DNA of 64,000 nucleotides from Bacteroidia bacterium (GTDB lineage Bacteria; Bacteroidota; Bacteroidia; Flavobacteriales; Schleiferiaceae): NCBI GenBank assembly GCA_030424545.1, contig JAUHWL010000003.1, positions 124,001 to 188,000 of the forward strand, read 5' to 3'. Shown piece by piece: positions 53,779 to 63,397 of this stretch (position 1 is its first letter; each line of letters starts with the position of its first letter). The notes under the pieces were generated by a model. It saw only the letters and a program-made list of their open reading frames with translations, ran no database searches and was not told where the DNA came from. The position numbers and the translations under genes were made by a program.

Positions 53779-55545
53779 ATGTCTGTAGAAACAACCCAAG
53801 TAATTCTCATCATAGCCATGCTGGCTATAATGCTTGGCCTATTTCTAAAACGCTTTAAGCCAACTGCGGTTTTTGCCTTTGTTGTACTTGCCTTAGTGGT
53901 GTTAAAAATAATACCACTTCCAGATTTGCTAGAGCATATGGCCAATAGCTCGGTCATAACAATATTCTTGCTCATTTTTATAACAGCATCACTTAAAGAG
54001 CATTTTAATTTAATTGGTGTTTTAGATCGTATTTTTATCGGGATAAAAAGGCCTAGAGTTTTTCTTGCATCCTTTGGCACAATGGTCTCAGGCTTGTCTT
54101 CAATAGTAAATAACACGCCTATTGTTGCCCTCTTTATTCCATATATCATTAAGTGGGCAAAAAGAAAAAATGTATCACCATCAAAATTTTTAATTCCACT
54201 CAGTTTTGCGGCAACATTAGGAGGAACCATTACACTTATTGGTACATCAACAAACTTAGTATTAAACGGGTTGATGACAAGCAATGGCTTTGAAGCATTT
54301 ACGTTTACAGATTTTTTAGTGCCCGGTTTATTAGTAACCTTTTTTGGGTTGATATTGTTAGTAACACTGGGATTTTGGTTATTGCCAGAACACAAAGATT
54401 TGCTTGAAGAATTTGAGATAAACCAACGCAAATACATTGTAGAGATGTTGGTGTCAGCAGATTCTCCATTAATTAATAAAACCGTAGAAAGTGCAGAACT
54501 CAGAAACCTTGAAGGTGTTTATTTGGTAGAAATCTTTAGGAACAATAAAATGATTTCGCCCGTTGCCCCCAACGAAATTTTATTGGCAAATGACTTGCTT
54601 TATTTTGTTGGAGATACAAACAACGTTGCCGAATTAATCAACAATCAATCTTATGGTTTAGTGTTACCAAAAACCGAAAAATTTGATTTAGGAAACGAAC
54701 TAGATCTAGTGGAAGCACTAATACCAGCCATGAGCGATTTAGGAGGTAAAAAAGTAAACAAGACCAACTTTAGAGAAAGGTATGATGCCGCCATTGTAGC
54801 CATACAACGTGATGGGCAAAAATTAGGGGGTAAAATTGGCGACCAAGAATTGCAATATGGAGATTTACTGTTGCTAACAGCAGGAAAAAAGTTTGCTAAA
54901 AAAGTTAGAGCCGCCAAAAACCTGTATAGCCTTTCTAGCTTTGAGTTTAACAACAAAGAAAACCAAAAAGGAAAAAAGATTTTTGGCGTAATACTAGCTA
55001 TTATTATAGCAGCAATTATGTTTAATTACCTATCGTTATTGGTTGGTTTGCTCATTATTCAAGCTAGTTTATTTGCTTTAAAATTGGCCGATTTTGGTGA
55101 ATTAAAAAGGCAGTTTAATCCAGATTTGTATATCATATTAGTTAGTGCAATAGCATTTAGCACCGCCCTAATTAAAACAGGCACAGCCAATTTGTTAACA
55201 GATAAGTTGATGATAATTTTATACGGAGCGCCCTCTACGGTAATTGGCATTTCACTATTTTTAATAACCATTGTTTTAACATCTTTTGTAACAAATGTAG
55301 CGGCAGTTTCAATCATGTTTCCAATTACGGCAGCAATACTTCCGCAACTAAATTTGTTGCCAACAGACGCTTTCTTATTAATAGCATTTGGAGCAAGTTG
55401 TTCATTCTTAACACCAATTAGCTACCAAACCAATATAATGGTTTATGAACCAGGAGGTTATAGTCTTAAAGATTTTTTAAAAATAGGGCTTCCTCTTACC
55501 ATTCTATATTCTTTAATTTGCATCGCCTATTTTTTGATGGGATAA
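53779..55545 (+). CDS. SLC13/DASS family anion:Na+ symporter with RCK_C domains
   Basis: 588 residues. About 11 helices in two repeats with the paired 'SSIVNNTPIVALFIPY' and 'SFVTNVAAVSIMFPITAAI' signatures, and 'TLIGTSTNLVLNG'. A soluble middle (about residues 215-385) contains two TrkA-C (RCK_C) modules ('GVYLVEIFRNNKMISPVAPNE', 'QKLGGKIGDQELQYGDLLLL'). Such proteins transport sulfate or dicarboxylates; the cysC-cysD-cysN genes nine bases downstream point to sulfate. This is the first gene of the sulfate/export operon. Confidence 0.88.
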   Translation: MSVETTQVILIIAMLAIMLGLFLKRFKPTAVFAFVVLALVVLKIIPLPDLLEHMANSSVITIFLLIFITASLKEHFNLIGVLDRIFIGIKRPRVFLASFGTMVSGLSSIVNNTPIVALFIPYIIKWAKRKNVSPSKFLIPLSFAATLGGTITLIGTSTNLVLNGLMTSNGFEAFTFTDFLVPGLLVTFFGLILLVTLGFWLLPEHKDLLEEFEINQRKYIVEMLVSADSPLINKTVESAELRNLEGVYLVEIFRNNKMISPVAPNEILLANDLLYFVGDTNNVAELINNQSYGLVLPKTEKFDLGNELDLVEALIPAMSDLGGKKVNKTNFRERYDAAIVAIQRDGQKLGGKIGDQELQYGDLLLLTAGKKFAKKVRAAKNLYSLSSFEFNNKENQKGKKIFGVILAIIIAAIMFNYLSLLVGLLIIQASLFALKLADFGELKRQFNPDLYIILVSAIAFSTALIKTGTANLLTDKLMIILYGAPSTVIGISLFLITIVLTSFVTNVAAVSIMFPITAAILPQLNLLPTDAFLLIAFGASCSFLTPISYQTNIMVYEPGGYSLKDFLKIGLPLTILYSLICIAYFLMG

Positions 55546-55554
55546 CCAAACTGC

Positions 55555-56160
55555 ATGAAGGAAAAACTCCATATTATTCCTCACAAACACATTGTTTCTA
55601 AAGCAAATAGAAACATGTTGTTTAATCATCAATCTCTTGTTATTTGGTTTACAGGGTTGTCAGGATCAGGTAAATCTACTTTGGCAAACGGGTTAGAAAA
55701 TTTGTTACATACCAAAGGCATAGCAACTTATATTTTAGATGGAGACAATGTAAGAGTTGGATTAAACAAAGATTTAGATTTTTCTGAGAGTGGCCGTGTT
55801 GAAAACATTAGAAGAATAGGCGAAGTAGCTAACCTATTTGTAGATAGTGGCGTGGTTGTGTTATCGGCTTTTGTTTCGCCATTTAAAAATGATAGACAAA
55901 CCGTTAAATCGTTGGTTGGTGCAGATAATTTTGTAGAAGTATTTGTTGATTGTCCCATAGAAGTTTGTGAGCAGCGTGATGTAAAGGGACTTTATAAAAA
56001 GGCCAGAAATGGAGAAATATCAAATTTCACAGGTATTTCATCACCATTTGAAACACCAGACAATGCGGACATCCGTATACCAACAAATGAAATGAGCATA
56101 GAAGAAGGAGTACAACTTTTATATGAAAAAATAAAAACCAAACTTGATTTGAATAAATGA
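55555..56160 (+). CDS. cysC: Adenylyl-sulfate kinase
   Basis: 201 residues. Walker A GLSGSGKST at residues 34-42, 'DGDNVRVGLNKDLDFSE' (APS-binding), 'AFVSPFKNDR', 'CEQRDVKGLYKKAR' and 'FTGISSPFE' are all canonical. It phosphorylates APS to PAPS, the donor for sulfation or reduction. The stop overlaps the cysD start by four bases. Confidence 0.95.
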   Translation: MKEKLHIIPHKHIVSKANRNMLFNHQSLVIWFTGLSGSGKSTLANGLENLLHTKGIATYILDGDNVRVGLNKDLDFSESGRVENIRRIGEVANLFVDSGVVVLSAFVSPFKNDRQTVKSLVGADNFVEVFVDCPIEVCEQRDVKGLYKKARNGEISNFTGISSPFETPDNADIRIPTNEMSIEEGVQLLYEKIKTKLDLNK

Positions 56161-57065
56161 AGAAAGGATATAGCCTTACTCACTTAGAGGAATTAGAGGC
56201 AGAAGCAATATTTATAATAAGAGAAGTAGCCGCACAATTTGATAATCCAGGAATATTGTTTTCTGGAGGAAAAGACTCAATTGTAGTTTTGCATTTGGCA
56301 AGAAAGGCTTTTTGGCCAGCAAAAGTTCCATTCCCATTGGTTCATGTGGATACCGGCCACAACTTCCCAGAAACCATTAAGTTTAGAGATGATTTAACTA
56401 CCCGCATAGGTGCTAAACTTATTGTAGGTTCTGTTCAAAAATCAATAGATGATGGTCGTGCCGTTGAAGAAACAGGGGCAAACGCAAGCAGAAATGCAAA
56501 CCAGACTATTACTTTGTTAGATACCATAGAAGAGCATCAATTTGATGCGTTGATGGGTGGTGCCAGAAGAGACGAAGAAAAAGCTAGAGCAAAAGAGCGT
56601 TTCTTTTCTCATAGAGATGATTTTGGACAGTGGGACCCTAAAAACCAAAGACCAGAATTATGGAATCTGTTTAACGGAAAGAAAAGAATGGGAGAGCATT
56701 TTAGAATATTTCCTATTAGCAATTGGACCGAGATGGATGTTTGGCAGTATATTCTAAAAGAAAACATTGACATTCCAGAGCTTTATTTTTCTAAGCCAAG
56801 AAAAGTAATTTTCAGACACGGATCATGGTTGCCAGTTTCGGAGTTTATTACCATTAAACCTACAGAGAAAGTAGAAGAAAAAGTGATAAGATTTAGAACC
56901 TTAGGTGATATTACAATTACTGGAGGTGTAGAATCAGATGCAGATACACTTGAAAAAATTATTGAAGAAGTAGCATCAACAAGAATTACAGAACGCGGCA
57001 GCAGAGAAGATGATAAAAGATCTGAAACTGCAATGGAAGACCGTAAAAAAGAAGGATACTTTTAA
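56157..57065 (+). CDS. cysD: Sulfate adenylyltransferase subunit 2
   Basis: 302 residues, usual length. PP-loop ATP pyrophosphatase motif SGGKDS at residues 36-41, 'HVDTGHNFPET', 'GGARRDEEKARAKERFFS', and the C-terminal 'RTLGDITITGGVESDADT'. With CysN it makes APS from sulfate and ATP. Overlaps cysC and is followed by cysN with a one-base gap. Confidence 0.96.
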   Translation: MKKGYSLTHLEELEAEAIFIIREVAAQFDNPGILFSGGKDSIVVLHLARKAFWPAKVPFPLVHVDTGHNFPETIKFRDDLTTRIGAKLIVGSVQKSIDDGRAVEETGANASRNANQTITLLDTIEEHQFDALMGGARRDEEKARAKERFFSHRDDFGQWDPKNQRPELWNLFNGKKRMGEHFRIFPISNWTEMDVWQYILKENIDIPELYFSKPRKVIFRHGSWLPVSEFITIKPTEKVEEKVIRFRTLGDITITGGVESDADTLEKIIEEVASTRITERGSREDDKRSETAMEDRKKEGYF

Positions 57066-57066
57066 T

Positions 57067-58323
57067 ATGTCGTATTTAGATATGGAATTACTACGTTTTA
57101 CCACGGCAGGTAGCGTAGATGATGGAAAAAGCACATTAATTGGTCGTTTGCTTTATGATTCAAAATCAATTTTCGAAGATCAAGTAGAAGCAATTCAAAA
57201 ATCAAGTGATAAAAAAGGTCTTGAGCACATAGACCTATCACTGTTAACAGACGGCTTAAAAGACGAAAGAGAGCAAGGAATTACCATTGATGTTGCTTAC
57301 CGCTATTTTGCCACACCAAAGAGAAAATTCATTATTGCTGATACCCCCGGGCACGTACAGTACACCCGCAACATGGTTACAGGGGCATCTACTGCAAACT
57401 TGGCGTTAATCTTAGTAGATGCACGCCACGGTGTAATAGAACAAACTAGAAGACACGCCATTATAGCATCGCTGCTAAAAATCCCACACGTAATCATCTG
57501 CATCAACAAAATGGATTTGGTGGATTGGAGCGAAGAAGCATATAACAAAATCATGAAAGATTTTGAGGATTTTGCGGCAAAACTTGACATCAAGGATATT
57601 CACTTTATTCCCATTAGTGCATTGTTAGGGGATAATGTTGTGAATAGATCAGAAAATATGACTTGGTATAATGGAGGTACATTATTATTTAATTTAGAAA
57701 ACGTTCATATAGGTTCAGACGAGAATCATATTGATTGTCGATTCCCCGTGCAAACGGTAATTCGCCCTCACTCTAAAGAATACCACGATTACAGAGGCTA
57801 TGCAGGTAGAGTAGCGGGTGGAATTTTTAAACCAGGCGATGAAGTAACAGTATTGCCTTCAGGTTTAGAATCTAAAATATCCTCTATTGATACTATGAAT
57901 GGCAGTATTGAGGAAGCTTTTGCCCCTATGTCTGTAGTAATAAAACTAGAGGATGACATTGACGTTAGCCGAGGCGATATGATAGTAAGAAGAAACAATC
58001 AGCCAGAGCAAACACAAGATTTAGATGTTATGATTTGCTGGTTAAACCAAAAAGGACCTAGACCAAGAGCAAAGTACATTTTGCGTCAAACAACCAACGA
58101 GGCACGTGCAATGATTACTGAAGTAATTTATAAAATGGATGTAAATACGTTGCACAGAATGGAAGAAGACAAAGAAATTTCTGGAAATGATATTGCAAGA
58201 ATTAGATTAAGAGCAACCAAACCGATGTTGGTAGATTCATACCGCAGAAACAGAAATACTGGAAGTGTAATATTAATAGATGAAGCTACATATGAAACTG
58301 TAGCTGCAGGAATGATTATCTAA
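57067..58323 (+). CDS. cysN: Sulfate adenylyltransferase subunit 1 (GTPase)
   Basis: 418 residues from ATG 57067; an upstream start at 57010 overlaps cysD out of frame and is not needed. EF-Tu-like GTPase motifs: G1 GSVDDGKST (residues 15-23), G3 'DTPGH', G4 'NKMD'. It powers APS synthesis by GTP hydrolysis. CysC is a separate protein, not fused as in some bacteria. The TAA stop is immediately followed by the ATG of the Wza-like gene. Confidence 0.96.
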   Translation: MSYLDMELLRFTTAGSVDDGKSTLIGRLLYDSKSIFEDQVEAIQKSSDKKGLEHIDLSLLTDGLKDEREQGITIDVAYRYFATPKRKFIIADTPGHVQYTRNMVTGASTANLALILVDARHGVIEQTRRHAIIASLLKIPHVIICINKMDLVDWSEEAYNKIMKDFEDFAAKLDIKDIHFIPISALLGDNVVNRSENMTWYNGGTLLFNLENVHIGSDENHIDCRFPVQTVIRPHSKEYHDYRGYAGRVAGGIFKPGDEVTVLPSGLESKISSIDTMNGSIEEAFAPMSVVIKLEDDIDVSRGDMIVRRNNQPEQTQDLDVMICWLNQKGPRPRAKYILRQTTNEARAMITEVIYKMDVNTLHRMEEDKEISGNDIARIRLRATKPMLVDSYRRNRNTGSVILIDEATYETVAAGMII

Positions 58324-59145
58324 ATGAGAAAACTTATTCAATATTCTGTTCTGTTATTTCTAGTTGTTGCTGTTGGTACAAGCTGTGTTTCTAGAAAAAA
58401 ACTAACGTACTTACAAGACAAAGAAGGAGAGCCTTTGGAAGTAGACACCGCTGGCTATCAAAAACTAAGAAGGTCTTTTTATAAAGTTCAAGTAAATGAC
58501 TTATTAGATATTAAGTTTAGATCGTTAAATGAAGAGGTTGATAAATATTTCAATTTATCTAACCAACAAAACCAACAAATGCAAAGTGCAAGAGGGGGTA
58601 ATGCAGCTATATATTTTAACGGCTACACCATATATTCTGATGGTAATATTAGACTTCCTGTATTAAATGATGTTTATGTTAACGGACTTTCAATAGAAGA
58701 AATAGAGGCAAAACTTAATTCTATTTTAAAAGAATATTTTGATCAAGATGGTGTCTTTGTTAAAGTTAGATTGGCAGGTATTAAATATTCTGTAATTGGA
58801 GAGGGTAATAATGAAGGTCAATTTTACTTATATCAAAATGAAGCCAATATTTTTGAAGCGCTTGCCAATGCTGGTGGTATTGATTTCTTAGGAAATAGGT
58901 ATGATGTACAGATAGTTAGAATGCATCCAGAAGGTGTAAAATATTATAATGTAGACCTTACTGATAAGCGAGTTGTAAGCGATCCTAGATATTTTATTCA
59001 GCCCAATGATATAATAAATATTAGACCGCTTAAGCAAGCATCATGGGGTATTGGAACAACCGGTTTTGGAACATTTTTGGCACTACTAAGTGCGGTTTCG
59101 AGCAGCTTGGCCCTAATCGTAGCGATTCAATCTTTTAGTAGATAA
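58324..59145 (+). CDS. Wza-like polysaccharide export outer-membrane lipoprotein
   Basis: 273 residues. Lipoprotein signal peptide ends 'VGTSC' (Cys about 21). Then the polysaccharide export (Poly_export) domain with 'VQVNDLLDIKFRSLNEEV' and an SLBB-type segment ('GNNEGQFYLYQNEANIFEALANAGG'), and a C-terminal membrane helix (about 245-268). It makes the outer-membrane channel for capsule/exopolysaccharide. Zero spacing to cysN suggests translational coupling. Confidence 0.92.
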   Translation: MRKLIQYSVLLFLVVAVGTSCVSRKKLTYLQDKEGEPLEVDTAGYQKLRRSFYKVQVNDLLDIKFRSLNEEVDKYFNLSNQQNQQMQSARGGNAAIYFNGYTIYSDGNIRLPVLNDVYVNGLSIEEIEAKLNSILKEYFDQDGVFVKVRLAGIKYSVIGEGNNEGQFYLYQNEANIFEALANAGGIDFLGNRYDVQIVRMHPEGVKYYNVDLTDKRVVSDPRYFIQPNDIINIRPLKQASWGIGTTGFGTFLALLSAVSSSLALIVAIQSFSR

Positions 59146-59148
59146 AAA

Positions 59149-61623
59149 ATGGAAGAGAATAACACAGGGGCTGTTAGTCCGATACAGAGTCAGTCAGAAG
59201 AAGAACAGTCGATTGACATAAGAGCCATACTTTTTAAAGTAATTAGGTATTGGCCTTATTTTATTCTAAGTGTTCTTATTGCATTAGGTGTTGCGTTTTT
59301 AATAAACAGATATACCACAAAAAGATACTCCACGCAAGCAGTAATGATGCTAAATCAAGGTGAAACAAACACCTCTGGTATTGAAGCTGCCATGACAAAA
59401 ATTGGTTATTACAACCCGAGGTTAGAGTTTGAAAACGAAGTAATTACGCTACAGTCTTATGAGCAAGCCCTAAGCACGGTACAAGAATTGGATTTTCATA
59501 TTCAATATTTTTCTGTTGGTAGATTTAAGATGAGCGAGTTATACGGTAATTCGCCAATAAAATTAACGCTAGATACAGAACATGATCAAATAGTAGGAAG
59601 CAGGATTGCCATTGAAGGAATAGATAAGAACACATATAAACTATCTACAATATCTAGTGGGCAGGGATATAATTATTCTACAAAAGAATTTAACGGCAAC
59701 AGTGGTACAATAGAATCTGGAGAATATATCTATAACGAATGGGTTGAAGGCGATGGATACAGATTTAAAATTGAAAGAAATTCTGAATCATACACGTCTG
59801 GCAACATTATTCAGATTGCATTAAAAGATTATGAATCTGTTGCAAGAAGCTATACGGGAATTGTAGATGTTACTGCAATGGCGCAAGGTTCTTCAGCTAT
59901 TTTACTAACGATCAGAGGAATTCTTCCTGAAAAAATGTCTGATTATGTAAATCAGTTTTGTAAGGTTTATGTTAGACAAACACTAGAAGAAAAAAATATT
60001 GTTGCAGATAATACAATTGAGTTTATATCGAATGAGTTAAATCAGATTGAAGATTCACTTGCTGCTGTAGAAGCTTTAATGCAAAGATTTAGAGTTGAAA
60101 ACAAAACTGTAAACTTATCTTCTGAGGGAAGTCAGATTTACAGCAAATTAGTTGAATTAGAATCTAGAAGAAGCGAGGAACAATCTAGAATTAAATATTT
60201 TAACTATTTAATAGATTACCTTGATGGTGATAATGATTATACAAATATTATTTCGCCTTCAGGAGTTGGAGTAAACAGTGGAAGTTTGGATCAATTGGTT
60301 TCTTCTTTGGCAGAATTGTATCTTAAGAAATCGAGATTAAAAGGTATTACAGAAAAGAATCCTGTAAGCATTCAATTAAACGAAGAAATTGAATATACCA
60401 AACAACGAATTAGAGAGACAATAGATAATTTAAAAAGTGCTTCTCAATTAACCGTTAACATACTTTCTCAGCGTATTGCAGAGTCTGATGCAAAAGTAAG
60501 AGCGCTACCCAAAACAGAAAGAGACTTACTAAATATTGAAAGAAAAGTTCAGTTAAATGAGCAACTTTATTTGTTTTTAAAACAAAAGCAAGCAGAACTT
60601 GGAATTTCTAAAGCGTCATATGTTGCGTCTGCTAAAATCATTGATTTTTCTTATCCAAATTTCAATCCTATATACCCAGATGTAATGTCCAATTACTTTG
60701 TGTCATTGTTTATTGGGTTAATCATTCCGCTATTTTTAGTATTACTTATTGACTTTTTAGATAGCAGAATTAAAACCAAAGCTGATATTGATCGGTACAC
60801 ACCTATACCGTTAGCAGGTATAGTTGGGCATAATGATAAGACTTCGAACCTTGCTGTTTTTTCTAATCAAAAATCATCAATAGCAGAATCATTTAGGGCA
60901 CTTCGGGCGAGTATAGATTTTTCTACCATCGCCAAGAAAAATAAATCGCGTGTTTTTGTTGTTACATCAAGTATTTCTGGAGAAGGAAAAACTTTCTGTT
61001 CCATTAATATGGCCTCGATTTTGTCATTAAGTGGAAAGCCAACAGTCTTAATCGGTGTCGATTTAAGAAAGCCAAAAATCTATATGGATTTTGACTTGAC
61101 AAATCAAATTGGTTTAACAAATTATTTAATCGGAGAGGTAGAATCAGAAGAGGTTATTCAAAAGACGTCATATGATAACTTAGACTTGATATCGGCTGGT
61201 CCAGTTCCTCCAAACCCATCTGAGTTAATTCTTAGTGAAAGATTCTCTGATTTAATGAAGGAGCTTAGAACTAAATATGAATACATCGTGCTTGATACTC
61301 CACCAATTGGTATTGTTGCTGATGCATTTGAATTAATGAAGTATTCTGATTGGAATATATATGTAGTTCGTTACAATTTTACCAGAAAGATGTTGTTGAA
61401 TTACATTAACGATTCATATAGAAACGGATCTGTTAGAAACATTTCTATTCTGTTAAATGACTTTAACGTAGAAGGTGGTTATGGTTATGGCTACGGTTAT
61501 GGCTATGGTTACGGCTATGGTTACGGCTATGGTTATGGCTACGGCTACGGTTATGGCTATGGATATTACGATGAAGATGCTCCTAAGAAAAAAGGAATTT
61601 TAGGAATGTTTTCTAAAAAATAG
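59149..61623 (+). CDS. Wzc-like exopolysaccharide co-polymerase / BY-kinase with Gly-Tyr tail
   Basis: 824 residues. N-terminal Wzz domain with two membrane helices (about 33-52 and 515-535), a long coiled coil, then a BY-kinase: Walker A 'SSISGEGKT' (about 607-615), Walker A' 'VLIGVDLRKP' and Walker B 'YIVLDTPPIG' (about 711-720). Residues 777-806 are fifteen Gly-Tyr dipeptides followed by 'YDEDAPKKKG'. BY-kinases autophosphorylate a Tyr-rich C-terminus to control polymer length; here the cluster is a pure dipeptide repeat, an unusual form. Co-directional with Wza. Confidence 0.94.
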   Translation: MEENNTGAVSPIQSQSEEEQSIDIRAILFKVIRYWPYFILSVLIALGVAFLINRYTTKRYSTQAVMMLNQGETNTSGIEAAMTKIGYYNPRLEFENEVITLQSYEQALSTVQELDFHIQYFSVGRFKMSELYGNSPIKLTLDTEHDQIVGSRIAIEGIDKNTYKLSTISSGQGYNYSTKEFNGNSGTIESGEYIYNEWVEGDGYRFKIERNSESYTSGNIIQIALKDYESVARSYTGIVDVTAMAQGSSAILLTIRGILPEKMSDYVNQFCKVYVRQTLEEKNIVADNTIEFISNELNQIEDSLAAVEALMQRFRVENKTVNLSSEGSQIYSKLVELESRRSEEQSRIKYFNYLIDYLDGDNDYTNIISPSGVGVNSGSLDQLVSSLAELYLKKSRLKGITEKNPVSIQLNEEIEYTKQRIRETIDNLKSASQLTVNILSQRIAESDAKVRALPKTERDLLNIERKVQLNEQLYLFLKQKQAELGISKASYVASAKIIDFSYPNFNPIYPDVMSNYFVSLFIGLIIPLFLVLLIDFLDSRIKTKADIDRYTPIPLAGIVGHNDKTSNLAVFSNQKSSIAESFRALRASIDFSTIAKKNKSRVFVVTSSISGEGKTFCSINMASILSLSGKPTVLIGVDLRKPKIYMDFDLTNQIGLTNYLIGEVESEEVIQKTSYDNLDLISAGPVPPNPSELILSERFSDLMKELRTKYEYIVLDTPPIGIVADAFELMKYSDWNIYVVRYNFTRKMLLNYINDSYRNGSVRNISILLNDFNVEGGYGYGYGYGYGYGYGYGYGYGYGYGYGYGYYDEDAPKKKGILGMFSKK
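61477..61566 (+). repeat. Tandem GGY-TAY codon repeat (15 Gly-Tyr)
   Basis: Ninety bases made of GG(T/C/A)TA(T/C) hexamers with irregular 12-mer order (GGTTATGGCTAC-like), in frame near the end of the Wzc-like gene. Length change in units of six bases would keep the frame. Confidence 0.95.
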
Positions 61624-61625
61624 AT

Positions 61626-62522
61626 ATGCCTAACATATCGCTAATATTATCAACAAATAACAGAGCATCTCTTTTAAAAGAGATGCTCTGTTCTGTTAAA
61701 GGACAGTCTTTTTTAGACTGGGAATGTTTGGTAATAGACGATGCTAATGATGGCAATACTAAAAATGTTGTAGCCGCGTGCGCTGATGATAGAATTCAGT
61801 ATTTCGAAAGACCAAATAAATACAATCAAGGATTATCAGGTTCAAGAAACTTTGGATTAAAAATAGCAACGGGAGAATACGTTCATTTTATTGATGACGA
61901 TGATGTTTTACATCCTAATTTTTTAGAATTAAAATGGAATATTGTTGTTAAAAACCAGGGAATAGAATATGTGATATCGCCTTTGTTAAATTTTACAGAT
62001 CGCCTTCCTGCATATACAAAAGAGTTGCCCACACATAAAAATGTTACCGTGAACTGGAAAGAGTATATACTTGGGAAATCAGGGATATACTCTTGTTCTG
62101 TGTTGTGGAAAGCCACTTGTTTCGATCATAATCAATTTAATGAATCATTAAAAGTTTCAGAAGATTGGGATTTGTATAGAGTACTTTTTAAGAGATATGT
62201 TAATGGTGTAGAGCTAAACCTGCCATTGTATTTTAGAAGAGTACACGCAAACACAAACTCTGGGCAATTACGAGCTAATAATAAAGTTTATAATGCAGAT
62301 TATATTAAAACAAGAAAAACGGCATTTTTTGAAATATTAGATGAGGGTGAATTAAATAGAGAACTGGCCCTTTTCTTCATGTATTTTGCGTTGCGCTATA
62401 AATTAGATGATGTAGAAAATGCACTTAAAAATTGGAACAATAAAAGTGCAGTATTTACCTTAAAGGATAAATTTGATTTTCTAAAATCAAAATGGAATAA
62501 CAATTTAAAGCGCAATTATTGA
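61626..62522 (+). CDS. Glycosyltransferase family 2
   Basis: 298 residues, soluble. N-terminal 'ISLILSTNNRASLLKEML', 'CLVIDDANDGNT', 'GLSGSRNFGLKIATGEYVHFIDDDD' (DDD metal site) and later 'VSEDWDLYRVLF' (ED catalytic) define a GT-A fold. It adds a sugar to the growing repeat unit; donor and acceptor unknown. Stops in a TTGA overlap with the next gene. Confidence 0.9.
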   Translation: MPNISLILSTNNRASLLKEMLCSVKGQSFLDWECLVIDDANDGNTKNVVAACADDRIQYFERPNKYNQGLSGSRNFGLKIATGEYVHFIDDDDVLHPNFLELKWNIVVKNQGIEYVISPLLNFTDRLPAYTKELPTHKNVTVNWKEYILGKSGIYSCSVLWKATCFDHNQFNESLKVSEDWDLYRVLFKRYVNGVELNLPLYFRRVHANTNSGQLRANNKVYNADYIKTRKTAFFEILDEGELNRELALFFMYFALRYKLDDVENALKNWNNKSAVFTLKDKFDFLKSKWNNNLKRNY

Positions 62523-63397
62523 AAGCATTGATTCGTAAAATTGCACGTAAAGTGTGGAAGGAAAAGAAGCTTGTTGTGCTACTTTATCATAAAGTTTCTG
62601 AACAGCTTTCTGAGTTTGATAGTCTTACCGTTACACCGTATAATTACAACGCGCACATTGCCTATTTAAAAGAAAATTATAAAATTTTCAGTACTGTTTC
62701 AGAATGGGAAAAAAGCAGCCAATCGGGTATTTTAATCACGTTTGATGATGGGTACTATAATAATATTAGTAACGCATTGCCTGTTCATAAAGAACACAAT
62801 GTACCGTTTACGTTGTTTACAACTACCTATTGGCTAAATAAGAATAGAGTGTTTTGGTGGGAATCTGTTGTTAAAAATCATTCTTCCGAAAAACGTATTG
62901 ATGTTAAGGCATGCGGTGAAACGCTTAAAAAAGTAATGCACCTAAAAACGATTGATGAAAAAGAAACTTTTGTAGGAAAACGGATTGCTGAAAATGTATA
63001 CACCAACGCAGAATGGCAAGATTTACGCCCCATGACTAGCGGTGAGTTAAAACAATTTGCAGCAAACCCTTTGGTAACAATAGGCAGCCATACTATAACC
63101 CATCCTAGATTATCTTTATTAGACCCTAGGGCTCAAGAAATTGAAATGAAGCAATCAAAGCTTCAATTAGAAAGTCTTTTAGGAAAGGAAATTGATTTGT
63201 TTTCTTATCCTCATGGAGGTAAAACAGCCTTTGATTTAAATGCCAAACAAAATGCCAAACAAATAGGATATCAATATGCGTTTGCGGCATATAATGGCGT
63301 TCACACAAACAGCTCAGATTGTTTCGAAATCCCAAGAATACACATCGGTAATATTTCTGTAGAAGATTTAAAGATTAAACTTGCTAAGTTTATATGA
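62519..63397 (+). CDS. Polysaccharide deacetylase (NodB/CE4 fold)
   Basis: 292 residues from a TTG start that overlaps the previous stop (TTGA). CE4 motifs: MT1 'ITFDDGYYNN', MT2 'IGSHTITHPRLS', MT3 'FSYPHGG', and a final 'IPRIHIG'. The metal-binding Asp-His-His set is present. No signal peptide is seen, so it acts in the cytoplasm or on a lipid-linked intermediate. It probably removes acetyl groups from the polymer encoded by this cluster. Confidence 0.88.
   Translation: MKALIRKIARKVWKEKKLVVLLYHKVSEQLSEFDSLTVTPYNYNAHIAYLKENYKIFSTVSEWEKSSQSGILITFDDGYYNNISNALPVHKEHNVPFTLFTTTYWLNKNRVFWWESVVKNHSSEKRIDVKACGETLKKVMHLKTIDEKETFVGKRIAENVYTNAEWQDLRPMTSGELKQFAANPLVTIGSHTITHPRLSLLDPRAQEIEMKQSKLQLESLLGKEIDLFSYPHGGKTAFDLNAKQNAKQIGYQYAFAAYNGVHTNSSDCFEIPRIHIGNISVEDLKIKLAKFI

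Noticed and set aside
61477-61566. CRISPR-like or VNTR array
   Set aside because: The units have no spacers and are simply in-frame GGY-TAY codons of the kinase tail.
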